Counted from the stretch's first letter, positions 1 through 9,180 are shown. The stretch: DNA of 64,000 bases from Pontibacter ruber (GCF_023630205.1 NZ_JALPRR010000003.1:496001-560000), one strand, 5' to 3'. Notes: generated by a model from the sequence alone, not told the origin. Program-made: numbers and translations.

Positions 1-713
1 ATGTAAATGTCGCGTTCCGGATGCTCGGCGGCATAAAGGATGGCATTGGCTACTTCTTCCGGAGCGTAAACTGGTGGCGGAAGCGTCAGCTCATGTTCGG
101 TGTAGTTTTTGGCGTGCTCAGAGTAAGGGGTATCAATGCCGGCAGGTTTGATCAGCGTAACCGATACAGGCGCCTTGTCCTCCATGAGCTCCATGCGCAG
201 GGCATCGGTAAAGCCTTTAACGGCATGCTTGCTGGCCGAATACATCCCCTGCAGCGGAATGGCCAGGTCCGATAGCTCGCTGCCGATGTTGATGATGGCG
301 CCCCCCTTGTTTTTCAGGAAATTGGAGGCAATCAGCGATCCGGAAACAACTCCCCAGAAATTGGTGTCGAAAAGGCGGCGGCTGTCTTCTTCGTTTACCT
401 CGTCCAGCTTGCCGTAAATGGAAACGCCTGCATTGTTTACCCAAGTATCAAAGCCGCCAAAGTGCCTGATAGCCGCTTCGGCTATCTTGTGCATGTCCTC
501 GCGGTTGCCGACATCTGCTACTACGTAAATAGCCCGCCCTCCTTCGTTTTTTATTTGCTCCACGATCTCGGACAAAGCCCCCTCGTTGCGGGCTGCCAGC
601 ACAAGTTTTGCCCCTCTTTTTGCCGCAGCCTGCGCTGTGGTCAGGCCGATGCCGCTGGAGGCACCCGTAATCACGATCACCTGCTCCTCAATTGGTTTTA
701 ATGTAATTGCCAT
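1..713 (-). CDS. SDR family oxidoreductase (3' end beyond window)
   Basis: Reading the minus strand from the ATG at 713 gives an uninterrupted short-chain dehydrogenase that runs off the left edge. The Rossmann glycine motif TGASSGIG lies near residues 16-23, the structural NNAG motif near residue 93, and the catalytic YSASK (Tyr-x-x-x-Lys) near residue 160. The family uses NAD(P)H to reduce or oxidise carbonyl or hydroxyl groups; the substrate cannot be told. About 237 codons are visible, so only the C-terminal tail is missing. It is probably cytoplasmic, with no signal peptide. Substrate-binding residues beyond the active site give no further assignment. Confidence 0.93.
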   Translation of the reverse strand, partial: MAITLKPIEEQVIVITGASSGIGLTTAQAAAKRGAKLVLAARNEGALSEIVEQIKNEGGRAIYVVADVGNREDMHKIAEAAIRHFGGFDTWVNNAGVSIYGKLDEVNEEDSRRLFDTNFWGVVSGSLIASNFLKNKGGAIINIGSELSDLAIPLQGMYSASKHAVKGFTDALRMELMEDKAPVSVTLIKPAGIDTPYSEHAKNYTEHELTLPPPVYAPEEVANAILYAAEHPERDIY

Positions 714-1290
714 GTCTTTTAAGTTTGTTTTAGAATAAAAAATGAATAGCTGTACTAGTACTTACGCATTCTGGCAGCAGGACTGTTGTAAAATATTGTA
801 AAACAGTACCTATAGGAAGTATAAAGCAGCTTGCTTTTAGTCGTGCAGGATCAGGCGCTGCCGGCAGAAATCAGGTGGGCAAAACCTGCGTTGCGCTGAT
901 GCTTACTGCTGTACTTCAGCAAGTATAGCAGTAAGCTCCCGGCAAGTATAAATTGCTTCACAGGGGTGAGGCCGGCAAACGCGGAGGTATGGGGCGGTGT
1001 CGTTTCATTTCATTTAAAATTACTGAGCCACAATTTTATCTTCATGCTGTTAAGAAACTTGGTTGAAGGGAGAACAGGCTTTCGCTACAGGGCCACAAGA
1101 TCCTTTCAGGATGACAAAAGAGAAAAGTATGAAACGACCCAGAATTATAGGGGAGGGATAGAAAAGCAAAGGCGCGAACGTAAATGCCCGCGCCTGCTGA
1201 AGGAAAACTGCTGTTGTATCAGAAGTTTCAGATGGTTTGTCTAACAAACTGCCTGAACCTGATTTAAAATGAATGTTTAATGCAGAAAGG
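714..1290. other. intergenic region, no gene supported
   Basis: No convincing coding region. It holds an imperfect palindrome at 901-935 (arms GCTTACTGCT/AGCAGTAAGC), three AAGTATA heptamers, and the terminator hairpin of the gene to the right. Confidence 0.6.
1164..1195 (-). terminator. rho-independent terminator of the 1291-1635 gene
   Basis: Arms AGGCGCG (1170-1176) and CGCGCCT (1189-1195). Read on the minus strand, the hairpin is followed by a T-rich run (TTTGCTTTTC). Confidence 0.6.
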
Positions 1291-1635
1291 TTAAGCTGTT
1301 GCGTAAGCCGGTTCTTCCTGTCTTGCGTTGATAGAGGCCAGTACCTCGGCTGTTATATCTTTTCCGCCTGAGAAATTGGTGATGAAGGAGCCAATTGTGT
1401 AGATCGGTCCCCACGGAATACCCCACCATCCCAGGAACAAGGTCAGGAACGTAAACGGAAGGCTATACTTCAGAGCGGATTCGCCGGACCGGATAAAGTA
1501 AACGTCGGTACCTCTTTTAAAGGTCATGATTACAATGGAGATACAGTACTGGAATACGACAAACTTAGCGCCGTTCTGTAACTCCTCGTTGATCTCCTCG
1601 GTCGTCAGACCCTCCAGGTTTTTGATTGTTGCCAT
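1291..1635 (-). CDS. small conserved membrane protein of unknown function
   Basis: A 114-residue protein with two hydrophobic segments, about residues 25-45 and 58-85. The second contains the striking LGWWGIPWGPIYT stretch. From memory, similar small proteins with a GWWGxPWGP core occur in many bacteria without a characterised role; this was not checked. There is no signal peptide or catalytic motif. The ATG at 1635 is the only good start, and a hairpin terminator lies downstream. It appears monocistronic. I infer only an inner-membrane location. Confidence 0.75.
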   Translation of the reverse strand: MATIKNLEGLTTEEINEELQNGAKFVVFQYCISIVIMTFKRGTDVYFIRSGESALKYSLPFTFLTLFLGWWGIPWGPIYTIGSFITNFSGGKDITAEVLASINARQEEPAYATA

Positions 1636-1887
1636 ATGCTGCTTGTTTTATTAGGTGACAGAACAATAGCCTCACGTTTACAGCAGTTTGTAAGACCAGC
1701 TCAACAGGACTGTTTTACGCGAGTTATACTATATAGTAAGAGTCTAATATAAGTATAGTTCTATAAACTACAAGCGATTGTAATGGTTTTATTTGCGTTG
1801 CTTCAGTATATGGGAATTGTACTGTTTAGTGGGCCTGTTTAGTAGCTTATGGCTGCCGCAAAGTACAGTAGCAGGTATACTTACCGG

Positions 1888-2694
1888 CTACCATTCCATG
1901 TCATCATCGTCGTCCTCGTATTCTTCAAAATCATCTGCCTCCTCTTCGGTGTCTTCAGGCTCATACCGGGCGTAGGGCTCCTCGGTAAATCCTGCCAGCC
2001 CTGCCTTTGACAGTAATTCTTCTACCAGTTCCGATTGTGCTTCCTCGTAGATCAGTTCGCCGCGTTGCAGAAAACGGTTGGCGTCGAGCATCACCTCGTA
2101 AATGGGCGTATGGATGTGCCTGGGTATTTTAAAAAGCCGCGGGTCGTTTTTATCGAAGGGTGTGGCCACCTTTGATCCGAACAGGTAGGGGATAAGGGTT
2201 TTGGAACAGCTGATGGCAATGCGGTGTACCTCATGATCCTCGAAATACTCCTGCAGCCGCCCGTTGATGTTCTCGAAGAACTCGACCGTTTCGCCGAGCC
2301 GCACCCGTGACCCGGCCCTGGACTTGCCCTTGGTTTTAAGGTATTTGATCTGGCTCTTTCCCTGTTTTTTCCGCACCATGTACGAGCGGAATACTTTGTG
2401 GTCCAGGTTCCTGCCATTCTCGAAGTAGCCCAGCGCGCAGTTCCCCGACTGGATCAGCAGGATCACGTAGTTCACCTGCGCTTTTTCTGCTGGCTTGTCA
2501 TTACCTGGAGCCGGAACCGTGATGGGTAGGCGAAAGTATAGCTGCTCGTTGCGGTTTTCGTCCAGCAGCGCCAGCCGATGCTTCTCCGGGTCATACGCGG
2601 TTCGCAGGGAGGACTCCCGGATGGTGCGGAGCAGGTCGGTTGCTTTGTCTTTTGGTAAAAAACGGTTCATAGATAGCAGCGTTGATGGCATCAT
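1888..2694 (-). CDS. bacterial Vms1-like release factor (bVLRF1-type peptidyl-tRNA hydrolase)
   Basis: The protein is about 268 residues from the ATG at 2694. A further ATG lies at 2670, and a TTG at 2730 would extend it. The centre has MVRKKQGKSQ followed by a basic KTKGKSRAG loop and an ETVEFFENINGRL helix. This matches the layout of the VLRF1 domain of yeast Vms1 and human ANKZF1, where the glutamine after the basic residues (here about Q111) is needed to release nascent chains from peptidyl-tRNA on stalled ribosomes. The C-terminus is very acidic (runs of E and D). Bacterial VLRF1 families have been predicted by comparative genomics. The function here is inferred from this motif match. 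It has its own transcription unit. Confidence 0.7.
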   Translation of the reverse strand: MMPSTLLSMNRFLPKDKATDLLRTIRESSLRTAYDPEKHRLALLDENRNEQLYFRLPITVPAPGNDKPAEKAQVNYVILLIQSGNCALGYFENGRNLDHKVFRSYMVRKKQGKSQIKYLKTKGKSRAGSRVRLGETVEFFENINGRLQEYFEDHEVHRIAISCSKTLIPYLFGSKVATPFDKNDPRLFKIPRHIHTPIYEVMLDANRFLQRGELIYEEAQSELVEELLSKAGLAGFTEEPYARYEPEDTEEEADDFEEYEDDDDDMEW

Positions 2695-2856
2695 CTGCAA
2701 TTTATACTTAAGCAAACTGCCGGCAGGCAAGTTCGGAAAAGCACAGGAATTAAAATAATGTGCCCTTGCCGTTTACGCTGATGCGGGAGGTGAAAGCTGC
2801 CCAGAGTTATACTTTCCGGCGCTCGTTCGAAGCACAAAGGAGGTGCCCGAAAAAGA

Positions 2857-2890
2857 AAATCCCTGCTCCTAAGCGGAAGCAGGGATTTTT
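2857..2890 (-). terminator. terminator of the 2925-3818 gene
   Basis: Arms AAAATCCCTGCT and AGCAGGGATTTT, followed on the minus strand by a T/C-rich run. It separates the gasdermin-like gene from the VLRF1 gene. Confidence 0.75.
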
Positions 2891-2924
2891 GAAAAGGGTT
2901 GATATATATCTGGTACTTTACCTG

Positions 2925-3818
2925 TTATCTGAAGTCGTACTGCAACAGGTTTTCTGCTCTGTTGCCTACCAGACTCTCACGGCGCGATTCTGGCTGTAAA
3001 TTGCGCTGCAGCAGATCCAGCGGAGCCAGCAGTTCTTCCTCTTCTTTTACCATCTCCTCAAAGGTTACCTCGCCCAGGTATAAGTTGAACTGATCGGCGG
3101 TGGCAGGCGTAACAAGGTCCATCGAATCAACATCCAGGGAGCGTAACTCCGGAGAAATATGCTTATTGCTCTTTAGCTTCATGAGCTTAAACAGCGGGCA
3201 CATGTTCTCCTGGGCCACGGTGTGTACAATCAGACCTCTGAAGCTGTGCTGGTTGTTCCTGAAAACGTTCTCTGCTGTATCTATATTGGCAAGATCAAAG
3301 TCACCGGAAGCAACAAGCTCAGCCTTGGCATTCCGGTGCGTAGCAACCAGTAGCGTGCAGCGGTTAGCATAAGCAGCCTCGGTCACAATTACCCAGTCTT
3401 TATCCCATCTTCCTTCTTTATACAAACGAATTATTTCATTCTGAACATGGTGTATGTCCTTGATATTTGGGGTATGGGTATCTTTTGCCCTGAAAATGAT
3501 GGTGTTTTCTCTTAAGAAGTCGATGATAACCCCAGCTTTATCCTGCGGAATGCTGCTACCTGGTAACTGAGGTGCGCCGGCAACTTTAGTTGTTATGATA
3601 AAACCATTAGGTGAAGTATAGTCCAGGTTACCTGGTTCTGTGTCTGTTTCAATTTCGAAATTTATACCGAAATTCTTCAGCTCATTCAGATTTGAGAATA
3701 CTCTCTTCTTGAACACACCAACTGCTCCAAGTACTATTTGCTTTTTGGGATCCCAGTTTGGTATGTATCCAAACTGTCTTCTCATCTCTCTTAGTACTGC
3801 TCTATTTAATGTTCTCAT
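2925..3818 (-). CDS. possible bacterial gasdermin-like pore-forming protein
   Basis: A 297-residue protein with no signal peptide or obvious TM helix. It opens with LREMRRQFGYIPNWDP. The middle has EGRWDKDWVIVTEA, then LLVATHRNAKAELVASGDF, and ends in PLFKLMKLK near residue 220. This order (GY-P start; W-V-V-E strand; Leu-rich strand with A-E-L-x-A-x-G; PLFxLxxLK strand) resembles bacterial gasdermins. In those, an N-terminal pore domain is released by protease cleavage of a short C-terminal inhibitor. About 75 C-terminal residues follow here. Against this reading, there is no N-terminal cysteine for lipidation and no protease gene beside it. It could equally be an unrelated uncharacterised family. 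Confidence 0.4.
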   Translation of the reverse strand: MRTLNRAVLREMRRQFGYIPNWDPKKQIVLGAVGVFKKRVFSNLNELKNFGINFEIETDTEPGNLDYTSPNGFIITTKVAGAPQLPGSSIPQDKAGVIIDFLRENTIIFRAKDTHTPNIKDIHHVQNEIIRLYKEGRWDKDWVIVTEAAYANRCTLLVATHRNAKAELVASGDFDLANIDTAENVFRNNQHSFRGLIVHTVAQENMCPLFKLMKLKSNKHISPELRSLDVDSMDLVTPATADQFNLYLGEVTFEEMVKEEEELLAPLDLLQRNLQPESRRESLVGNRAENLLQYDFR

Positions 3819-4546
3819 AGCTTGGAAATAGTTTTATAGGATTTAAAATATATAAAATGATACTTAAACTATTAACGGTTATACGCAGAGCTTGCTTCTG
3901 TGCCTAAGCCTTTAACTAAGTTATAACACCGTTACACCTGCTACAGCAGGACGTTCAGAGTATAGAGAAATGCTATACTTATAAAAAGGGTGATGTGGGT
4001 GAGAGAAGTCTGCTGTTTTGCCGGTGTGTTTTTGTGGCTGTATTTGTGCCCGCTCATGCATGTTATTGCGAAAGCTGCTGCACCTGCTCTGCTACCCGCA
4101 GGTGGCTACAAGAGCAACCTGATCTTTTATCGGAAAGAAAACTCTGGAAACAGGGGCAAACCGGGTTTAGCTATTGCTGATTTGCTGTCTTCAGGAAAGA
4201 TGCTTTTTAAGCCTGTGAAATAGTGGGTTTGGCAGCCTGGCCTTTAGGTCGTTTCGCTATGCCTAACAAACCTGTTCCAGGGCCATGTTAAAGGTAAAGC
4301 CAAGTATAAGCGCCAGCAAACACAGCGTATTATTCCTGTATCACGATTTATACTTTCTGTGCTCATGCTTCCGCTTTTTAATAGCTGCCTGTAAAGGTTA
4401 AAATAGTTGACATGCGCCGCACAGATAACTGCAAATTCAGGAGCCTTATCCTGAAATGATCAGTGCAGCTGCTTGTAAGTTGCTAAACCGCACAGCCTTA
4501 CAGTCGTTAAAAGAAGGTGTGATTTTAATTAACCTAATTGAAAGCT
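3819..4546. other. intergenic region, no gene supported
   Basis: About 730 bases without a convincing gene. Short plus-strand ORFs near 3990-4223 have no recognisable features and sit among AAGTATA heptamers. This is probably promoter space for both flanking genes. Confidence 0.5.
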
Positions 4547-5290
4547 ATGGACAGACGAGACAGAGATCGCCACGATCGTGATGATTACAGAACTGATTAC
4601 GGCAGGCACGAGAGCTACAGCCGGGATGATGACCGTTACCACGGCGCACGGAATCTGACCAACGAGTTCGAACGCCACTACAAAGGCGACCGCGACCGAT
4701 GGGAAGGTAATTTTGAGCGAAGCCGCCGACGCCGCAGCTACCACGAGGGCAACGACCTGGGAGATACCTACGAACGCCTTAGCAGAGAACGGGGCAACGT
4801 TCGCAGCGATACCAGCTACGACATGATGAGCAGCGGCCGCGACAGGGATTATTCCGATAGCTACGACCGCGACCGTAACCGTGACCGTGATAGGTACAGC
4901 AACTACCAGGACGATTACAGGAGCTACCTGGGCAGAGACCAGGACAGGGACAGAAGCCGGGTGAGTGGCAACTTGGGGCAGGGATACGGCGCCTCCGGCC
5001 GCTACAATACCTATGGCAGCGACTATGACCGCGACCGAAGAACAGGCCAGGCCTATTACTCCGCAGGCTCCGACGATATCCGAAGCTCAGGTTACCGCGA
5101 CAGGGGGGATAGCGGCAGCTCAGGCCACACAGGCTCCGACCGAGGCAGCCTGTTCAGCGGCTGGTCTTCCCGATCTTCCTCTGACTACGATGACTACGGG
5201 CGAGGCAGCGACCGTGGGTATGACCGTGGCAGCAGAAGGGGAGAAAGCCGCCGCAGCTCCGACCGCTACTACGATGAAGGCGAATACTAA
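4547..5290 (+). CDS. Arg/Asp/Ser/Tyr-rich low-complexity protein
   Basis: About 247 residues from the ATG at 4547; an upstream TTG at 4538 adds three residues. The sequence is almost entirely R, D, S, Y, G and H, with repeated RDRDRD and DYRSY-like stretches, so it should be disordered. There is no signal peptide, TM segment or catalytic motif. Such RD/RS-rich proteins resemble RNA-binding or stress-related disordered proteins in composition only. Codon use follows the neighbouring genes and the reading frame is long, so it is likely a real gene. The function is unknown. Confidence 0.7.
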   Translation: MDRRDRDRHDRDDYRTDYGRHESYSRDDDRYHGARNLTNEFERHYKGDRDRWEGNFERSRRRRSYHEGNDLGDTYERLSRERGNVRSDTSYDMMSSGRDRDYSDSYDRDRNRDRDRYSNYQDDYRSYLGRDQDRDRSRVSGNLGQGYGASGRYNTYGSDYDRDRRTGQAYYSAGSDDIRSSGYRDRGDSGSSGHTGSDRGSLFSGWSSRSSSDYDDYGRGSDRGYDRGSRRGESRRSSDRYYDEGEY

Positions 5291-5309
5291 TCGCTGATAA
5301 TATTCAGAG

Positions 5310-5343
5310 AACAGGCCACTGCTTAAGAGCAGTGGCCTGTTTG
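5310..5343 (+). terminator. terminator after the low-complexity gene
   Basis: A 14-bp perfect stem (AACAGGCCACTGCT and its complement) with a TAAG loop, followed by TTGTTT. Confidence 0.85.
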
Positions 5344-5431
5344 TTTCAGGGCCAGTTGCTCCTCCCGCAGGGTCGGGCCTGCAGCTTATACTTTAACCGG
5401 TGCCAGTGTTTTAGCTCCAAGTAAAATAAAA

Positions 5432-5462
5432 AGGCACGAGCTTTAAGCTCGTGCCTGCGGGA
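5432..5462 (-). repeat. REP half-element serving as terminator
   Basis: AGGCACGAGCT-TTA-AGCTCGTGCCT is a perfect hairpin with the dispersed REP arm sequence GGCACGAGCT. It lies just past the stop of the 5482-5961 lipoprotein gene and is followed on that strand by TTTTATTT, so it can act as its terminator. Confidence 0.7.
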
Positions 5463-5481
5463 GAAACTATAGCTATAAGGG

Positions 5482-5961
5482 TTATTTCTTCCGAACGAAT
5501 TTCCAGGTATAAACACCCACTTTCGATGTGGTCTTCTGCTCGTTTGGCGCTTCTTCCGGGAAGCCGGCCCAAGGTAATTCGTCTACCCAGATCATGGCTG
5601 TATCTGATAAAGCAGTGATCTTGTAATCGGTTGTCTGGTTGCCCTGCTGCAGCTGGATGTAAGTAGAATCGTCTTTGTTCGGGAAGCTGTAGTTCCATAC
5701 ATCTTTGTTTGAGCTGCCTTCCAGGGTAACGGTCATGCGCTGGCCGTCGAAATTAAAGAAAGCACGGCGCTCGGAGGTGTCAGCAAACATTACTTCGTTC
5801 TGGTCGGAGTAGTAGGTTCTTTCCACGGAAGTATTAACCCAGTCGCCTCTCATATCCGCATCGATCTTAGAGACAGGGGGTTTTATCTCTGCATCTTCGT
5901 CTTTGTTGCAGGCAGTTAAAAACAGTGAAAACAGAAGGGGAATTAATAGTAATTTTTTCAT
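5482..5961 (-). CDS. lipoprotein of unknown function
   Basis: The start is the ATG at 5961 (MKKLLLIPLL); a longer frame begins with TTG. About 159 residues. The signal peptide ends in the lipobox LTAC, followed by acidic residues (NKDEDAEI) typical of exported Bacteroidota lipoproteins. The rest looks like a small beta-rich domain (RGDWVNTSVERTYY, then VWNYSFPNKDD, ending VGVYTWKFVRKK), similar in style to lipocalin-like lipoproteins. It is monocistronic, with a REP hairpin at its 3' end. No enzymatic motif. Confidence 0.8.
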   Translation of the reverse strand: MKKLLLIPLLFSLFLTACNKDEDAEIKPPVSKIDADMRGDWVNTSVERTYYSDQNEVMFADTSERRAFFNFDGQRMTVTLEGSSNKDVWNYSFPNKDDSTYIQLQQGNQTTDYKITALSDTAMIWVDELPWAGFPEEAPNEQKTTSKVGVYTWKFVRKK

Positions 5962-6392
5962 GGCAAAATACAATTATTGTAAATAAAGGGGTTCGTGTTT
6001 AAAAAGGTATGGCTTTATAGATATCACTGAATATTCAGGTTTTTTGCTAACATAGTACGTGCACTTTGCTGTAGGGTTTATCGGAAATTTTATAGCAGAG
6101 AAAAATCTGTGGAAGTAGCTGTTAATCATAGAATAAAAAAAGCGGTACAAAATACAGGCAGCCTGTTGACTAAGGTAATTTACCGGTGAGGAGCGATCGT
6201 GTGCAACCTGAGCAGGCAGCTTGTGACACGGGCAAACCTGCGCCGGTAAGGCAACAGGGCACTTCATACTACAACCCGGAAGAAAGTATAACTTTAGTTA
6301 CAAAATTTTCTTTCCAAGGTTCTATAAATATTAGCGATTCCTTATATTTATAGAACCATCCATCCTATGCTTTCAGGAAAATAGCTATTCGC
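5962..6392. other. intergenic region, divergent promoter space
   Basis: AT-rich, with no supported gene. It separates two divergent genes. The stretch at 6320-6355 (TATATTTATAG) could hold a promoter for the plus-strand gene. Confidence 0.5.
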
Positions 6393-7508
6393 ATGAAAAC
6401 ATTCTCTAAACTTATTGCCGCCGCAGCGCTCGCTATCTCTGCAGCTTCCTTTGCTCAGACTGCCGAGGCCCAGCAAATAAACATTGAGGCGGCCACCCGC
6501 TACTGGGAAATAACAGACGCCCTGCGCCAGAACCAGCTCCTGACCGATGAAGTATGGAACAGCTTCCTGGAGCTACAGGGAAACAAAGTATATGTAAAAA
6601 GTGTGTTCAATGAACCTGACCTGAAAGCCTACCGCAAAGCTGTGGAGGTGGTATACATGCCGCAGCACGACTCCCTGCTGCAGGCAAAACTGAAAGCCGG
6701 CTCCTGGTACTATGTGCTGGTGAACGACTACAAGACCAACGAAGCGAAACACCGCAAATTTGTACAGGACACAAAAGAAAACCCACAGTACCTGGACCTG
6801 ATGTATAAGCTGGCGTATGAGTACCTGCCACAACGGGCCCGCACCCGGGTAGAGGATCTGAAGCTATACTACTGTGCTCTGGGCAATGATGCGACATCCA
6901 GAAGTGAGGGCATTTTCTTTAGTATAAACTCGGCAATCACCTGGGGTAACGTAAAGGAGGGCGCACTGGAGGCCCATGAGATTCACCACCAGATCAGGCC
7001 CGGAAAAGACTTCGGGACAATCAGTGAAGCTGACATGGGTTTGATGTGGGCGCTGTCTGCCATCCAGAACGAAGGGATCGCCGACCAGATCGATAAAAGA
7101 GTGATGTTACAAAAAGGAGGTAATGATGCAGCCCTTCTCGAGGAGTGGCTACTGAAGCCAGCCCCTGCTATCATCCAGAAACTGGATACGATCCTGTTGA
7201 CGCTGGCAAAAGATGCCGGCAAAGCCAGCCACCCTGTAAAGCACTACAGCCAGATGTTCAGGGGCAGCGGCGGCCATATCCCAGGCTTTTACATGGCTTC
7301 TGTGATCGAGCGCAACGGCTACCGCAACAAAATGGTGGAGACCGCTGACGATCTGTTTGCCTTTGTACGCCTTTACCAGAAAGCCGCAGCCAAAGACAAG
7401 TCGAATGCCCCTGTATTCGCCAAAGCTTCTATGGCTTACCTGAAAAAACTGGAGCAGAAGTATACCGGTAAAAAACGCACAGACAGCAAAGCGGTAGCCG
7501 CACTTTAG
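6393..7508 (+). CDS. exported putative zinc peptidase, DUF5700 type
   Basis: 371 residues with a signal peptide ending in AEAQQ. The middle holds EAHEIHHQ (an HExxH zinc motif, about residues 196-200), and NEGIADQIDK about 40 residues later supplies a likely third-ligand glutamate. This is the layout of the DUF5700 family of putative zinc-dependent peptidases in Bacteroidota. The start is the first ATG, directly before the signal peptide. It is expected in the periplasm or secreted. The substrate is unknown and it has no operon partner. Confidence 0.8.
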   Translation: MKTFSKLIAAAALAISAASFAQTAEAQQINIEAATRYWEITDALRQNQLLTDEVWNSFLELQGNKVYVKSVFNEPDLKAYRKAVEVVYMPQHDSLLQAKLKAGSWYYVLVNDYKTNEAKHRKFVQDTKENPQYLDLMYKLAYEYLPQRARTRVEDLKLYYCALGNDATSRSEGIFFSINSAITWGNVKEGALEAHEIHHQIRPGKDFGTISEADMGLMWALSAIQNEGIADQIDKRVMLQKGGNDAALLEEWLLKPAPAIIQKLDTILLTLAKDAGKASHPVKHYSQMFRGSGGHIPGFYMASVIERNGYRNKMVETADDLFAFVRLYQKAAAKDKSNAPVFAKASMAYLKKLEQKYTGKKRTDSKAVAAL

Positions 7509-7575
7509 ATAGTATGGATGGAGCATAGCCGCGTAACCCTGCTCAGTCTGCCGGCTCCTTTACCAACTGTACATG

Positions 7576-7616
7576 GTGGGTAGGTATCCGGTATACTTAC
7601 CCACTATTTTTTTTTA
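7576..7616 (+). terminator. terminator after the DUF5700 gene
   Basis: Arms GTGGGTA and TACCCAC enclose a loop containing TATACTT, followed by a run of nine T. The rest of 7509-7816 shows no gene. Confidence 0.65.
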
Positions 7617-7816
7617 TTTATTTACAGTGCTCCTGCCATAGAGCGGGGCATCTTCATTCTCAGTTTGATTTGCCCTGCCACGCTTCTGTGCTTATCTTTA
7701 GGCAAATAATACCGGAAGATCAGGTTTCGCCATACGGTTTCTGACCGGCACCTGCCCTTGTTACTGTAACTAAAAAGGCTGCTGATACGTGCAAGCTCCT
7801 TTCTAAACCCTATTAG

Positions 7817-8446
7817 ATGGAAAACGCTATACAAGTAAATATCCCCCTTACGGTTTCTTATAATGCGCTGGAAAGTGTGCTGCAACAGCAGCTGGTCGGC
7901 ATGTATATTCCCAGGCCCGAAGATGGCCTAACGGCAAACCCCTATGCGCAGGTGTTGGGGGTAGGTATAACAGGCAGTAAGGCAGGCGACAACATTGTGC
8001 TGCTGCGGGTGCAGATCCGGATTCTGCGCACCGTGCTGAAGCGCGATAAGGTAGATCTGTACGCCTCCGTTGCCATGGCCTACGACAACGCCACCCAGCA
8101 AGTATACGTGCAGCAGTTTTCAATGGAGTCTGCTACCTCAAGTGGCTTTTACAACACGGCGCTCGAAGTGCTGGTAAACAAAGTAGCCTATAACCAGATC
8201 ATTGAAAAAGCCCGGATAGACCTGAAACCCATCATTGCGGCAGAATTGCAGAAAGTGAACACCCAGCTGGAGCAAGGCATGGAGCTGAAAGGGCTTAAGC
8301 TCAAAGGTGCCGTAGAGGCGGTAGGGGTGCAGGACATTGTTCCGAAGAAGGATGGGCTTTCGCTTCGGTTGCAGGCACAAGGCAACCTGGAGGTAGCAGT
8401 ACACGATCTCTCCAGCTTTTTGCAACCAAAGGCAGAGGAAGTATAA
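7817..8446 (+). CDS. DUF4403-like protein
   Basis: 209 residues, no signal peptide. The opening VNIPLTVSYNALESVLQ and the final third (GLKLKGAVEAVGVQDI, then GLSLRLQAQGNLEVAV) match the strand pattern of the DUF4403 family, which is built of BPI-like repeated modules. Most DUF4403 proteins are roughly twice as long and exported, so this is a short cytoplasmic form with about one module. No catalytic residues can be named. The gene stands alone and a degenerate REP element follows it. Confidence 0.6.
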   Translation: MENAIQVNIPLTVSYNALESVLQQQLVGMYIPRPEDGLTANPYAQVLGVGITGSKAGDNIVLLRVQIRILRTVLKRDKVDLYASVAMAYDNATQQVYVQQFSMESATSSGFYNTALEVLVNKVAYNQIIEKARIDLKPIIAAELQKVNTQLEQGMELKGLKLKGAVEAVGVQDIVPKKDGLSLRLQAQGNLEVAVHDLSSFLQPKAEEV

Positions 8447-8454
8447 GGCAGGGT

Positions 8455-8521
8455 AACGTAACTCGTGCAGAAGGTACAGCCGCGTGGAAGCTATAAGACA
8501 AGAGCTGCATACGCCTGCCAA
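8455..8521. repeat. degenerate REPIN copy
   Basis: It matches the REPIN consensus core (GTGCTGAAGGTATAGC, then CGTGGAA and GAGCTGCA) with many substitutions, and its terminal arms are decayed. Confidence 0.4.
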
Positions 8522-8598
8522 CGAAAACTTGTGCCAACATCATGATTCGTAAATTACCCAGGTCGCATTAAATTGCAACAGAAACATCCGCAGGTACG

Positions 8599-9180
8599 AT
8601 GGAAGAACTTCAGAAACTGAAGCAACTGGTAACCGGCATTCGCCCGTTGTCTGAACAAGACTGGGAGGCTTTCGCTGCTGTCTGGACCCGCCATACCGCC
8701 AAAAGAAAGGAGCCCCTAACCCTGGCAGGCGAGGTGGAGCATTATTTATACTTTGTAGCGGATGGGGTGCAGCGGGTGTATTACTTCGATGACCAGGACC
8801 GGGAAGCAACGCTTGTCTTCACCTATTCTCCGTCTTTTGGCGGCGTGCTCGATTCCTTTATGTTGCAGCAGCCATCCCGTTACTACTATGAAACCTTAAC
8901 TCCATCTGTTTTCCTGAGAGCGCCTTTCCCGGAGCTGCAACGGCTCATGCAAACCCGGCCGGCCATCGAATCCATGATCCGGGAAGGGCTGAGCCACAGC
9001 TTGTCGGGTTTGCTGGAGCGCCTGGTTGAGCTGCAGTGTTATACGTCGGAGGAGCGGTTCCGGAAACTGCTGCAGCGCAGCCCCCACATCCTGCAGCTGG
9101 TGCCGCACAAGTACCTGGCCAATTACCTGGGCATCGACCCGACCAACTTCAGCAAACTCCTCAATAAAGTGCGGATCTGA
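8599..9180 (+). CDS. Crp/Fnr family transcriptional regulator
   Basis: 193 residues. An N-terminal cyclic-nucleotide-binding-type beta roll spans about residues 25-120 (VEHYLYFVADGVQRVYY, then EATLVFTYSPSFGG). A C-terminal winged helix follows (HKYLANYLGIDPTNFSKLLNKVR), as in the Bacteroidota Crp subfamily. The ligand is unknown, and there is no FNR cysteine cluster. It lies 74 bp before a DUF4345-DinB pair, and a perfect 18-bp palindrome sits in that gap. I infer that it controls those genes. Confidence 0.88.
   Translation: MEELQKLKQLVTGIRPLSEQDWEAFAAVWTRHTAKRKEPLTLAGEVEHYLYFVADGVQRVYYFDDQDREATLVFTYSPSFGGVLDSFMLQQPSRYYYETLTPSVFLRAPFPELQRLMQTRPAIESMIREGLSHSLSGLLERLVELQCYTSEERFRKLLQRSPHILQLVPHKYLANYLGIDPTNFSKLLNKVRI

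Noticed and set aside
5974..6267. 97-codon minus-strand ORF
   Set aside because: Cys/Pro-rich, AT-dependent composition without a motif; it lies in divergent promoter space.
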